The position numbers and the translations under genes are program-made. A stretch of 64,000 nt of DNA from Pseudomonadota bacterium. Its GTDB lineage: Bacteria > Desulfobacterota > Desulfobulbia > Desulfobulbales > JAGXFP01. Positions 25,306-34,395 of this stretch are shown piece after piece. The stretch spans positions 62,001-126,000 of the forward strand of contig JAHJIQ010000003.1 of assembly GCA_018823285.1 (NCBI GenBank), written 5' to 3'. Below the pieces are notes generated by a model that ran no database searches, was not told the DNA's origin, and saw only the letters and a program-made list of their open reading frames with translations. The number at the start of each line of letters is the position of its first letter. Within the stretch, counting starts at the first letter, position 1.

Positions 25306-25787
25306 ACATGGGAAGTTCCCGGTCGGGAGAGTTCAGGTAAAGGAATAGAAGAATCGCCGCAATCTACCTTCTTTCTGATCCGAAGTCCCTACTATTCAAC
25401 CACCTTCCGCAAACCAGCGATAAAGAATTGCCCTGCGCAACCCACAGCGTCTCCTGGTGAAGCAAGCAGGCAGACAGGAAACAGGGATGCCCAAACAGGG
25501 TCTCGCGCGGGTCCCCAATTAAATGATAATTTGTCAGGAGACACTCTTCGCCCCTGAGGGGGGAAGCCACTCCACCCTCATTATAACTAGGTGTTTTTCT
25601 GACACTTGTAAGAGCCTCCTTACAAAAAAATCAGCATTTTCCTGACATGACAATTGATTCTTTGCATGGTAACTGAAGAGCTACAGGCAAAGGGGAGTCA
25701 ACCGATCCGTTTTGTCGTCGCAGAGGCCGGGTATTCGACTGCGGTAACGGGTCACCAAATTAAAAAGCGGCATGGCAAGGAGAAAAA
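25306..25787. other. 482-bp gene-free region
   Basis: Divergent promoter space between the pseudouridine synthase and the 759-residue orphan. No open frame, repeat family or known RNA motif recognised. A CAAGGAG ribosome site for the downstream gene is at its right edge. Confidence 0.4.
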
Positions 25788-28067
25788 ATGATGAAGCAAA
25801 AAACAGGACCAACAGGCAAAGAGGGTACGCTGGTAATTTCACTGGACGGCATGGCGGAGGGTGTTTCACCTCCTGAAATTGCCGTGTACCTGGTCCGGAA
25901 AGGCAAGGTGGTAAAAAAACTCGCAACGGTATCGAAAAACAGCGTCCCCGTTGACAAGTCGTGGCTGAAGACCGCAAAAAGAGTTGCTCTCGGACCGGAC
26001 GTTGATGAATTGAAAAAACTTGAGGCGGACAGTCTGCTCAATCTGCGGATTGAAGATCTGTTCTCCCGGGAAATTTTTGAGATCCCCAAAGAGTGGTGGG
26101 ACAAATGGATATTCAGACGGGTCTGCGTTTCGGGAACGGTCAGGAAGTGCTTCCCCTCCTTCGGCCCCATTCTGAATAAAGTGCCCGGGGGGTTATCCGG
26201 AAGATTTTCAATGCCGATTGAGAAGAGCGGGTGCTGCGGAAGTTCGGTGAAAAGCGCAAGCCGGGCATTCAACCTCAAGGCAACCGCATTGGACCGCCCC
26301 GGCCTCATCCGTTGGCCGCAGATCTGCAGGCCGGTCTGTCACGGGGTGGTGGAAGTTTATGAAACCTGCTGCAATCTCGAATTACCGCCGTTTGATCTGT
26401 GCGATATTCTTCCGCTCCACCCCGATTGTCTGCCGCTTGATCTCTGCAGATTGCATCCGGAGATCTGCCTGGACCCATGCCTGATTGCCCCTGAACTGTG
26501 CGGCGGCCTGCCCGAAATCGGACCGATAGATCCGGTCGGACCGGTGATCAGACCGGAGATCGGTCCGCTCGATCCGATAGCCTCAAAAATCCTGAAACAG
26601 GTCCGGGCAGAGGTCGATCCGGTGATCATGGCCAGAAAGGTTCTGCCGACACGGGTGCTTGGCGATTTAAAAACAATGGCCCGGATGGATGCGAATAAGA
26701 GCCGCGAGTATGTGATGGATCGGCCATACCTCTACCCGATTTTCTTCGATTGCAGCACCAGAAAAGTGGGTGAGGCGATCCTGCGTCCGGACGGATCGTT
26801 CACCCATTGTTACTGGACTTCAAAAAAACCATGCTTCAGAACAACTTATGCGTTCAAGGTCAGACAATGGCAGGATGGCCGGTGGATCGAAGTTTACAAC
26901 GGTCTTGCCTCCGGCGAATATTTTACCCAGGACGAGGCGAAAATCCTGGATGCGAATTTCAAGGCCCAGGCCTGTCAGGATGATCCCGGCCCCGAATACG
27001 AGAAACCCTACGTCATGCTCCAGAAAATCGGCTCAACGGACAGCTGTCATCTCAACAGCCCGCTCCAGCATGCAGCTGCGGGGATCAACGCGGCGCTGCC
27101 GGCTGATGCCGGTCTGTTGAATATGGGATATGCCTCGAACTGTCCGCTGAGTGACCGGCTCGCTTTCAGGTTGAAAATGGCTGACGGGATCTACGGGACC
27201 GTCAAGGCGAGATATTACCGCATCAGCTATGCGCCGTGCGACGGCAGCGGAAATGCCGCCGAAGAGTTCAGCAACCTCTCAATCCCCATCACCTGGAGAA
27301 AGATTGTCTATGTTGATGGCCATTTTGAGGTTGAACACGAGCATCTTGGGCCTAATCTGCCCGTGAACGGAATGGATGGGCTGTACACGATTCCCGATCC
27401 GGAGGAGGATGGCTGGCTTGACTCGGTGCACGGGCTCTGGGATTCAAAATCAGAAGCGGGAACACGCTATGTTCTGAAGGTAGAAATTTTTGACAAAGAC
27501 GGCAAACTGCTCAAGCCCGGAATCTCAGGGGCCGATTTTGTTTACCTGCACTGGACAGCGGCCGAAACCCTTACCCCGGTTACCCACGAGTCTCTGGTCC
27601 ATGTTCTGACGACCAACCACAACATCTGCTACGCCTCGATCGAGGAGCTGCGGCATAATTTGGTCACCCATACCGAAGATTGCCAGTTCATCACCGGCCA
27701 GGCAAATGAGACCATTTCTTTGGGATACAGGGCGTACCACGTGAAAGATCCGGTGGCGGGAACCTTCATGTGGAAATTCAATCTGCATTGGCAAAGGGGC
27801 TTTAACGGCAGTTTGAAACTCTGGGATTCAGGCGGTGACAACCGACCTGCATCACTGAGCGCCGGAGCGCCGGCCTTAAGCCCGGCCAAAACCCTGGCCG
27901 AAATGTTTGCCGGGGACCCATCGCCTTCACCCCATAAAAAATGTACGTTTATGGCAAGACTGTATGTGTACGCCAAACACACTAACGGCAGCAGGCGGCT
28001 GAATGAGTACGATGACAGTGATTTCGCATCATTTGCACTCGAGATGACTCCGGGAGGAGGCGCATGA
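25788..28067 (+). CDS. Orphan 759-residue Cys/Pro-rich protein
   Basis: I do not recognise a family. There is no signal peptide and no membrane segment. Residues ~165-235 form an unusual Pro/Leu/Cys stretch with regularly spaced Cys, such as PPFDLCDILPLHP and DLCRLHPEICLDPCLIAP, followed by IGPIDPVGP-type turns. The C-terminal two thirds look like several beta-sandwich domains with aromatic residues (CFRTTYAFKVRQW, YVLKVEIFDKDGKL, FMWKFNLHWQRGF). AAGGAG lies seven bases before the ATG, the gene has its own terminator, and base use is like its neighbours. A structural or binding role is a guess. Confidence 0.7.
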   Translation: MMKQKTGPTGKEGTLVISLDGMAEGVSPPEIAVYLVRKGKVVKKLATVSKNSVPVDKSWLKTAKRVALGPDVDELKKLEADSLLNLRIEDLFSREIFEIPKEWWDKWIFRRVCVSGTVRKCFPSFGPILNKVPGGLSGRFSMPIEKSGCCGSSVKSASRAFNLKATALDRPGLIRWPQICRPVCHGVVEVYETCCNLELPPFDLCDILPLHPDCLPLDLCRLHPEICLDPCLIAPELCGGLPEIGPIDPVGPVIRPEIGPLDPIASKILKQVRAEVDPVIMARKVLPTRVLGDLKTMARMDANKSREYVMDRPYLYPIFFDCSTRKVGEAILRPDGSFTHCYWTSKKPCFRTTYAFKVRQWQDGRWIEVYNGLASGEYFTQDEAKILDANFKAQACQDDPGPEYEKPYVMLQKIGSTDSCHLNSPLQHAAAGINAALPADAGLLNMGYASNCPLSDRLAFRLKMADGIYGTVKARYYRISYAPCDGSGNAAEEFSNLSIPITWRKIVYVDGHFEVEHEHLGPNLPVNGMDGLYTIPDPEEDGWLDSVHGLWDSKSEAGTRYVLKVEIFDKDGKLLKPGISGADFVYLHWTAAETLTPVTHESLVHVLTTNHNICYASIEELRHNLVTHTEDCQFITGQANETISLGYRAYHVKDPVAGTFMWKFNLHWQRGFNGSLKLWDSGGDNRPASLSAGAPALSPAKTLAEMFAGDPSPSPHKKCTFMARLYVYAKHTNGSRRLNEYDDSDFASFALEMTPGGGA

Positions 28068-28142
28068 AAACCTGAAAGACGGCCTGGCCTTCTGCCGACC
28101 ATGAGGCAGGTCCTGTTTCGCAAGACCGATAGTAATACCGAA

Positions 28143-28181
28143 AAAGAGCCGCCCCTGAAATGGGCGCGGCTCTTTATTTTT
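28143..28181 (+). terminator. Rho-independent terminator of the 759-residue gene
   Basis: Perfect 10-bp stem AAAGAGCCGC / GCGGCTCTTT with an inner CCC/GGG, then ATTTTTC. It starts 76 bases past the stop codon. Confidence 0.85.
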
Positions 28182-28312
28182 CAAATCCCGGGCGGCCAAA
28201 AAACATTGTCGGGAAATTGTCTTTTTCAGCAGGGAAACATGATCCGACCGAATCGTGTAAATTCCACACCGCATTTGAGATGATTTCACAGTCACCCTCA
28301 TGCTCATAAAGA

Positions 28313-28367
28313 AACCCTGCTACGCCCGAATAAAATACTTCAATAAGGGGAAGTGCATAGCAGGGTT
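28313..28367. repeat. Inverted repeat, family C, left copy
   Basis: AACCCTGCTA at 28313-28322 pairs with TAGCAGGGTT at 28358-28367 over a 35-base loop. The right copy, with the same core ACCCTGCTA/TAGCAGGGT, is at 41395-41454, on the other side of the tRNA-Leu island. Confidence 0.6.
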
Positions 28368-28487
28368 AATGCCAGAATCAGGAATATGATTATGACGTAT
28401 TACACAATAGATCAACGGGTTGGAATGACAACCCCTGTTTTTCCCGGGTAAAATACTGGGGCATACGGGGAAAAACCTCCGATCTGT

Positions 28488-28525
28488 CCTGAACATGCAT
28501 AGCGAACAACATGAGACTTCGAGCT
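28488..28525. repeat. Repeat family B fragment, copy 3
   Basis: CCTGAACATGCATAGCGAA, the left end of family B, joined directly to a piece reading ACATGAGACTTCGAGC, which is the middle of the family in the opposite orientation. It is a rearranged remnant. Confidence 0.55.
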
Positions 28526-28701
28526 AAGGAGTGTCAGAAGCCAGAATACAGAAGTCAGGAGTTTGAATTTTGAAATGACTGTTTTCTTCTCCCTCTGGAT
28601 TCTGAATACCGGTTTCAAGCTTCCCGCTTGAGGGATGATAAGCTATTTCTGAAAAATGGTACTTTCGCAGCAAACTGCGGGGAATTAAACGACTCCCGGT
28701 A

Positions 28702-28742
28702 AACAAAAAAAGGGTTTCAAGCCAATCGGCCAGAAACCCTTT
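28702..28742 (-). terminator. Probable original terminator of tRNA-Leu
   Basis: On the minus strand AAAGGGTTTC / GAAACCCTTT form a perfect 10-bp stem, followed by TTTTTTTG. It lies eight bases past the 3' end of the tRNA-Leu fragment, as expected for the chromosomal terminator before the island was inserted. Confidence 0.75.
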
Positions 28743-28749
28743 ATCGACA

Positions 28750-28807
28750 TGGTGCCCGGGACGAGAATCGAACTCGTACAGTCACAAGGACCGAGGGATT
28801 TTAAGTC
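28750..28807 (-). pseudogene. 3' fragment of tRNA-Leu, island attachment repeat (distal)
   Basis: 58 bases identical to the 3' part of the intact tRNA-Leu at 41152-41209: CCA end, acceptor strand, T arm, variable arm and part of the anticodon arm including the anticodon. Identity stops abruptly at 28807, where the intact copy continues with its anticodon 3' partner and the D arm. This is the standard duplicate left by integration into a tRNA 3' end. Confidence 0.9.
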
Positions 28808-29067
28808 AGTTCAGATGCGAATCAAAAAAAGACAGACAATCGATAAGCTACTAAGTTGACGTCATAAATCGGCTTCTAATTATTGGGAGTTTTTCTCCAT
28901 TTGTGATTTTTTTTTCTAAGTTTTTCGTCTCCAGACCGCCCCCAGAACCTTTTTGCATTTAACTGATTATTGGGCTATTATGCCTAACGTTTATTTGTAA
29001 TTCATCATCCAAGACCTTTTTAATCTGATTTATATTTTAGGTTGCATTGTCCTAAAAGAGGGCTGAA

Positions 29068-30615
29068 ATGTTATATCTGATAAATATTGAGCCTTTTCCC
29101 ACTCAGAAGCAAAGACTTCTCACTTGCTTTTTCTATTTTTTACTTTTTACCGGCTTCTTTGTTAGCAACATTCCAAAAATCCATGCCAACCAGAAAAGAC
29201 TCGAAGAATACCCATTAAATTCAACTATAAAAAATTTAGAATCTAATCATCCTGGTTTAAGTGCTGCTTATGTCCTTGAAAAAGGAGAGGAAGCTCTTAT
29301 GGCCCGGGCCTGGCTGGCTGATCATGCTGAGAAGAGCATCAATGTCCAGTATTTTATATGGAGTACTGATAATATCGGAATTCTAGCCTCCGAATCATTA
29401 CTGACTGCAGCAGAACGTGGTGTAAGAGTCAGGGTGATCGTTGATGATTTACTGATTGATGCCCCATCGGACTCCATGCTGGCCCTCACCGCTCATCCCA
29501 ATATAGAGATAAAGATATACAACCCCAGACACTCCGTTGGTGTTTCACAACCTGAAAGAATCGTGAAGCTTGCCACTGGTTTCAAACTATCCAACCAGAG
29601 GATGCACGATAAGACCTTTATGGTTGATCGATGTGTGGCGATAACCGGCGGTAGAAATATGGCCGATGAATATTTCGATTACGATCACTCCTACAATTTC
29701 CGTGACAGGGATATCTTGTTGCTAGGCCCGGTTGTTGTTGATATGGAAAAGAACTTCGAAGATTTCTGGACATGTCCTCTGGTCTTCAGGGTTGAAGAAC
29801 TTCTTGAAAATGAACAAAAACGTCTTTCCAAAGAGAGGATTGCGGAAATTTATGAGGAGTTACATTCATATGCGTTAGACCGTGAGAATTTCGCACCGGA
29901 AGTGAGGGAGGCAATCAACGGGCTAGACGACCAATTTCCGTCCCTAACCGAAAACTTGGTCTGGGATAAGGTGCGATTCATTAGTGACGTCCCTGAAAAA
30001 AACAGCTCCTGGGGGTTGAGTGGCGGCGGCGTGACGACGGAGGCCTTGTGGGATGTTGTTTCGAAAGCGGAAAAAAGTATTACGATCCAATCGCCATATC
30101 TTGTGATGCCGAAAGGAGCAATAAAATTTCTTGGCAAACTCGTGAGGAAAGGCGTCAAAATCTCCATCAGTACCAACTCCCTTGCCTCAACCGACAATTT
30201 GCAGGCATTCAGTGGCTATAGCAAGCAGCGGAAGAAGATTCTCAAAGCAGGGATTGAGGTGTATGAGTTCAAACCGGATCCGAAGATTCAGAAAGACCTT
30301 ATCGACCGTTATGATGCGTTGGAAAAGGAAGCGCCGATATTTGCCATTCACGCCAAAACCTTGGTTATCGACAGTAAAACTTTATTCATCGGGACCTTCA
30401 ACCTTGATCCCAGATCAACCAATCTGAATACCGAAGTCGGTGTGCTAATCAACAACAGTGACCTTGCCAAACAGGTCGAATTATCCATAAAAAGGGACAT
30501 GCTCCCGGCAAACAGCTGGAACGCAAAGGCCGAGAATCCCGATCAGCATGCGTCCTTGGGAAAAAGGATGAAGGTGAGATTCTGGAAGTTCATGCCGATA
30601 ACAAAACTGCTGTAA
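29068..30615 (+). CDS. PLD-superfamily enzyme, ClsC (YmdC)-like cardiolipin synthase
   Basis: 515 residues. An N-terminal hydrophobic segment (LTCFFYFLLFTGFFVSNIP) serves as signal or anchor. Two HKD motifs mark phospholipase D: HDKTFMVD near residue 188 and HAKTLVID near residue 430, each followed by the conserved GGRN or GTFNLDPRS. The layout NVQYFIWSTDNIG and FEDFWTCPLVF matches ClsC-type enzymes, which join phospholipids into cardiolipin; other phosphatidyl transfers are possible. It is the first gene of the island, with a more AT-rich 5' end than the rest, and is separated from the next gene by 39 bases. AGAGGG precedes the ATG. Confidence 0.82.
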   Translation: MLYLINIEPFPTQKQRLLTCFFYFLLFTGFFVSNIPKIHANQKRLEEYPLNSTIKNLESNHPGLSAAYVLEKGEEALMARAWLADHAEKSINVQYFIWSTDNIGILASESLLTAAERGVRVRVIVDDLLIDAPSDSMLALTAHPNIEIKIYNPRHSVGVSQPERIVKLATGFKLSNQRMHDKTFMVDRCVAITGGRNMADEYFDYDHSYNFRDRDILLLGPVVVDMEKNFEDFWTCPLVFRVEELLENEQKRLSKERIAEIYEELHSYALDRENFAPEVREAINGLDDQFPSLTENLVWDKVRFISDVPEKNSSWGLSGGGVTTEALWDVVSKAEKSITIQSPYLVMPKGAIKFLGKLVRKGVKISISTNSLASTDNLQAFSGYSKQRKKILKAGIEVYEFKPDPKIQKDLIDRYDALEKEAPIFAIHAKTLVIDSKTLFIGTFNLDPRSTNLNTEVGVLINNSDLAKQVELSIKRDMLPANSWNAKAENPDQHASLGKRMKVRFWKFMPITKLL

Positions 30616-30654
30616 AGCAAGTGCCGCAATAAACGGAAAACGGAGGGTTTTATT

Positions 30655-31932
30655 ATGCCTCAGTCTTTGTTCAGAAGTCGTCAAATTTCCAACCGAATCA
30701 GTAAAGAGATGGCTCCGAATGAGTTTGTTGAACACTTGCGGCAGAAACCTCCCGGTGAAAACCCGTTACCAAAGAGAATTCCGGCCGGAAACGATTTCAC
30801 TGAAGACGGATGGAACAAACGCCTTGATTTTCTGGCCGAGCAGAATATCACCATCAACACCCTTCTGGAGACAGCGCTGAAAACACCTCCAGAGGAACTC
30901 AGGGGCAATATTGAAAACTTCATAGGGTTCTGTCAAGTGCCGGTCGGGGTCATCGGGCCAATAAGGGTAAACGGTGTTTATGCCAATGGTGATTTCTTCG
31001 TGCCTCTGGCCACAACCGAAGGCGCCCTGGTCGCCTCTTACCATCGCGGCGCCCACGTGATCAGTCAGTCCGGCGGGGTAAGCGCCATGTGCCTGACCGA
31101 GTCGGTTTCCCGGGCACCCTGTTTCATTTTTAGCGACCTGGCCAAGGCCGGGCTGTTTCTGAAATGGTTGTATGAACAGGCCGATACTTTCCCGGAGATC
31201 ATTAGCCGGAAAACCAGTTTCGGCAAACTGACCGATATCAAGACAGCGGTCACTGGCCGCAATGTCTATCTTATCTTCGAATACACGACCGGGGATGCCG
31301 CCGGCCAGAATATGGTGACCGTGGCAACCGAAGAAGTCTGCAACCACATTATTGAAAATTCCCCTATTGCACCGTTAATCTGGTACCTGGAAGGAAACCT
31401 TTCCGGGGACAAGAAGGCTAGTATGCTTTCGTTTCTGGGAGCCAGAGGTAAAAAAGTTCTTGCCGACATCATCATTCCTGAAAAAATCGTCAGGAACTTC
31501 CTGCATACCACCCCCGGCCAGATGAGCCATTACTGCAAAACCTCCACCTTGGGAGGGGTCCAGAGTGGCGGCATCGGGGTCCAGGGCCATTTCGCCAATG
31601 CCCTTGCCGCCCTATTCATTGCCTGCGGTCAGGATGCGGCCTGTGTATCGGAAGCATCCATCGGCATTACTGAGATGGAGACCACTGAAGACGGCAACCT
31701 GCATGTTTCAGTCAGCCTCCCCAACCTGATAGTGGGAACGGTCGGCGGCGGCACCCATCTGCCTACCGCCAGGGAATGCCTGGAGATTATGGACTGTTTC
31801 GGCAAGGACAGGGCCAGGAAATTTGCCGAAATATGCGCCGCAGTAGCGATGGCCGGAGAGATCTCGATAATCGCCGCCCTTTGCGCCGGCCATTTCGGCA
31901 AGGCTCACGCGACTTACAGGCATAAGGTTTAA
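30655..31932 (+). CDS. Class I 3-hydroxy-3-methylglutaryl-CoA reductase
   Basis: 425 residues. The HMG-CoA-binding helix reads ENFIGFCQVPVGVIGPI (residues 87-103). Catalytic positions of class I enzymes are in place: Glu122 in LATTEGALVAS, the Lys pair in GDKKASMLSF (253-254) with the following LGARGKKV, Asp327 in CGQDAACV, and His418 in GHFGKAHATYRH. DAAGQNM (214-220) and GTVGGGTHLP are the NADPH-site blocks. It should reduce HMG-CoA to mevalonate. Class I is typical of eukaryotes and archaea and uncommon in bacteria. A GGAGGG site precedes the ATG, and the next gene begins five bases after the stop. No mevalonate kinase accompanies it. Confidence 0.88.
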   Translation: MPQSLFRSRQISNRISKEMAPNEFVEHLRQKPPGENPLPKRIPAGNDFTEDGWNKRLDFLAEQNITINTLLETALKTPPEELRGNIENFIGFCQVPVGVIGPIRVNGVYANGDFFVPLATTEGALVASYHRGAHVISQSGGVSAMCLTESVSRAPCFIFSDLAKAGLFLKWLYEQADTFPEIISRKTSFGKLTDIKTAVTGRNVYLIFEYTTGDAAGQNMVTVATEEVCNHIIENSPIAPLIWYLEGNLSGDKKASMLSFLGARGKKVLADIIIPEKIVRNFLHTTPGQMSHYCKTSTLGGVQSGGIGVQGHFANALAALFIACGQDAACVSEASIGITEMETTEDGNLHVSVSLPNLIVGTVGGGTHLPTARECLEIMDCFGKDRARKFAEICAAVAMAGEISIIAALCAGHFGKAHATYRHKV

Positions 31933-31937
31933 GAGAT

Positions 31938-33029
31938 ATGGACAAGATCGAAAACAGAGCGGACTTCAGCTATATCCGGTACGCCAACTGCTGGGAGGAT
32001 ACCGAGATCCTGTGCCGGGCTCTGGAACCGGCTCCCGGCAAAAGATTCCTCTCCATTGCCTCTGCCGGCGACAACTCACTGGGGTTACTGGCCGAAGGAG
32101 CCGAAGTTGTCGCCACCGACCTCAATCTTTCGCAACTGGCTTGCGTTGATCTGCGGAAAGAAGCGATCCGGAAGCTTTCCCACGCAGATTGCCTTAGCTT
32201 CTTCGGGATAACTTCATCGGATGACAGGTTACAGATCTATGGTGATCTGCGAGACGCCCTGGCAGATGATTCTGCAGTATTCTGGGATGCCCACAGTAAT
32301 GAGATCCGGGACGGCTTTATCCATTTCGGCAAGTTCGAAAGATATTTCCAGACCTTCAGAAGGAAGATACTATCCCTGATCCACAACAGGGAAATGATTG
32401 CCACACTCCTTACCGAAAAGACCCGGGAGAAGCGTCATCAGTTCTACGAGAAGGATTGGGCCAACTTCCGGTGGCATTTGCTGTTCAAGATCTTCTTCAG
32501 CAAATTCGTAATGGGGAGAAGCGGTCGCGACCCGGAATTCTTCAGGTATGTCGAGGTGCCCGTCTCGGAATCGATCCTCAGTCGAACTAAATACGCCCTA
32601 ACCGAGCTTGAGACCCACAACAATCCATACCTGGCCTATATCCTCACCGGCAACTTTACAGGTTGCCTGCCCTATTACCTGCAGGCGGAAATATTTGAGA
32701 AGATCAAGGCCAATATCGACAACCTCACCCTGTACCTCGGCCCGGTACAGGATGGTGCCCGAGAACAGGGCAACCGGAAATTCGACGGGTTCAACCTGTC
32801 GGACATATTCGAGTATCTTGATAAAGAGACCTGCTCACAACTCTACCGAATACTTCTCGACCATGCGTCGAGCGGGGCGAGATTAGCCTACTGGAATATG
32901 CTGGTCCCCCGGGAATGCCCCACAGAGCTTAAAGAAAAGATCACGCCGAAAACTGATTTGGCCCGGGAACTTTTCGCCATCGACAAGGCGTTCTTCTACA
33001 GTAATTTCATTATCGAGGAAGTGCTTTGA
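31938..33029 (+). CDS. DUF3419 protein, BtaA-like 3-amino-3-carboxypropyltransferase
   Basis: 363 residues, soluble. IRYANCWEDTEIL at residues 12-24 is the DUF3419 opening, followed by a SAM-binding region FLSIASAGDNSLGLLAEG and ATDLNLSQLACVDL near residues 35-75. BtaA, the known member, transfers the 3-amino-3-carboxypropyl group of S-adenosylmethionine to the hydroxyl of diacylglycerol, the first step of betaine lipid synthesis. No BtaB-like methyltransferase is in the window, so the product here may stop at the amino-acid ether or use another acceptor. It overlaps the next gene by four bases. Confidence 0.8.
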   Translation: MDKIENRADFSYIRYANCWEDTEILCRALEPAPGKRFLSIASAGDNSLGLLAEGAEVVATDLNLSQLACVDLRKEAIRKLSHADCLSFFGITSSDDRLQIYGDLRDALADDSAVFWDAHSNEIRDGFIHFGKFERYFQTFRRKILSLIHNREMIATLLTEKTREKRHQFYEKDWANFRWHLLFKIFFSKFVMGRSGRDPEFFRYVEVPVSESILSRTKYALTELETHNNPYLAYILTGNFTGCLPYYLQAEIFEKIKANIDNLTLYLGPVQDGAREQGNRKFDGFNLSDIFEYLDKETCSQLYRILLDHASSGARLAYWNMLVPRECPTELKEKITPKTDLARELFAIDKAFFYSNFIIEEVL

Positions 33030-34390
33030 ACATTCTGGAGAACGACATAATCGGAGCCGCTACCCTGATCAGCTTGTTCCTGTTGATCATTGCCGAGGCA
33101 GAAATCTGGACCAGGACCAGACACCCTTCCCCGGAAGCCGCACGTAAGCTGGTCCATGTCCTCGGCGGGCTTGGCTGCCTGCTTTTCCCTTTTTTCATTT
33201 CATCCCCGATCGTGGTTGCGGGGATTGCCTTTCTTTTCGCGGCCCTGTTCGTAACCGGGGAAAAGAGCGGACTACTTCTCAGCCTGAGCGGAGTAGAAAG
33301 ACAAAGCAGGGGCAGCGAGTATTTCCCCATAGCGGTCTCCGGCCTGTTCTATATTTCCCAGGGCCGCCCCTGGCTGTACTTTTCATCGATCTTGATCCTG
33401 ACCCTAGCCGATTCCGCCGCCGCCCTCATCGGCAGCAGATACGGGAAGATCCGGTTTCAGGTTGGACAGGAGGATACCAAGAGCCTAGAGGGATCGTTCT
33501 TCTTCTGGGCCATCACCTTCCTGGTCCTCCAGACCATGCTGATCCTGATGACCGACCTGCCGGTCTACTCCTGTATCCTGGCGGCCTACCTGGTAGCATT
33601 CCTGCTCACCTGCATCGAAGCAGTCTCCATCAAGGGTACAGATAACCTCTTTGTGCCGGTCCTGACCTCTTACATCCTCCTGAAGATCACCACCAAACCG
33701 ACCGCCGAGATAGCCTTCCAGTGCCTGAGTATGACCACCATCTTCATCCTGCTGGCCCTGATCAGCCGGGGACTTAAGATCTTCAATATCCGGGACACCA
33801 TCCTCTTTACCGCTTTTTCCTACGCGGCCTGGTCCCTGGGGTCTGTCGACTGGGGAGTTCCAATATTTGCGTCCTTCGGCCTGTACTGCCTGGTCCGGAT
33901 ATTTAGTACAATCAAGGTTGACAGGGAGATCGAGACCTCCGCCATTCTCCGCCTGATAATCATCCCCTTCACGATCCTGATCATCGCCAATGGTGTCGAC
34001 CGTTACGAGGAACTCTACGCCCCATACCTGCTCACTGTATTGTTGTCCTGCTGTTTCGGGATCTGGACCCACCTGATCTGGTCTCCCCAAATCCGGCAAC
34101 AAAGGAATATTGCAGGGGTATTGGCCGCTTTGGTCGCTTCATTTACCGTAATCGGTATCAGCAGTCTGTTCCAGCTGGAGAAAGGGATTCCCCTTGCTTC
34201 TCTCGGTCTGCTGGTAGTCTTTGCTGTTATCTTTATGTACATCTACGACTGTTTCCTGGCCGACAAACTGGATAACCGGGAACTACTGGTCATGTCGGCT
34301 CCTTTCTGGAAACTCTCCCTGGTCGCGGCAATTCTTTTCTACACGGCCCAGAGCGGCTTGAACCTGAAGTTCTGGCACCCGGATTTCTAA
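33026..34390 (+). CDS. Polyprenol/phytol kinase-like membrane protein with extra C-terminal helices
   Basis: 454 residues, about 12-13 membrane segments. The first half resembles CTP-dependent dolichol/phytol kinases and phosphatidate cytidylyltransferases: EAARKLVHVLGG near residue 38, then ADSAAALIGSRYGK near residue 133 and KSLEGSFFFW near residue 152, the nucleotide-binding signature. Typical members end near residue 230; here a further ~220 residues of helices follow, so it may be a fusion. It should phosphorylate a lipid alcohol. The TTG start overlaps the previous stop (TTGA) with GAGGAAG upstream; no ATG lies near. Confidence 0.72.
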   Translation: MNILENDIIGAATLISLFLLIIAEAEIWTRTRHPSPEAARKLVHVLGGLGCLLFPFFISSPIVVAGIAFLFAALFVTGEKSGLLLSLSGVERQSRGSEYFPIAVSGLFYISQGRPWLYFSSILILTLADSAAALIGSRYGKIRFQVGQEDTKSLEGSFFFWAITFLVLQTMLILMTDLPVYSCILAAYLVAFLLTCIEAVSIKGTDNLFVPVLTSYILLKITTKPTAEIAFQCLSMTTIFILLALISRGLKIFNIRDTILFTAFSYAAWSLGSVDWGVPIFASFGLYCLVRIFSTIKVDREIETSAILRLIIIPFTILIIANGVDRYEELYAPYLLTVLLSCCFGIWTHLIWSPQIRQQRNIAGVLAALVASFTVIGISSLFQLEKGIPLASLGLLVVFAVIFMYIYDCFLADKLDNRELLVMSAPFWKLSLVAAILFYTAQSGLNLKFWHPDF

Positions 34391-34395
34391 AGATC

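Larger units (their letters stand above)
28068..28749. other. 682-bp gene-free region left of the island
   Basis: Holds the terminator at 28143-28181, an inverted repeat at 28313-28367, a fragment of repeat family B at 28488-28525 and the probable original terminator of tRNA-Leu at 28702-28742. No coding sequence supported. Confidence 0.6.

Noticed and set aside
28808..29067. Integrase remnant at the left island edge
   Set aside because: No tyrosine-recombinase motif could be found in any frame here or at 40861-41097.
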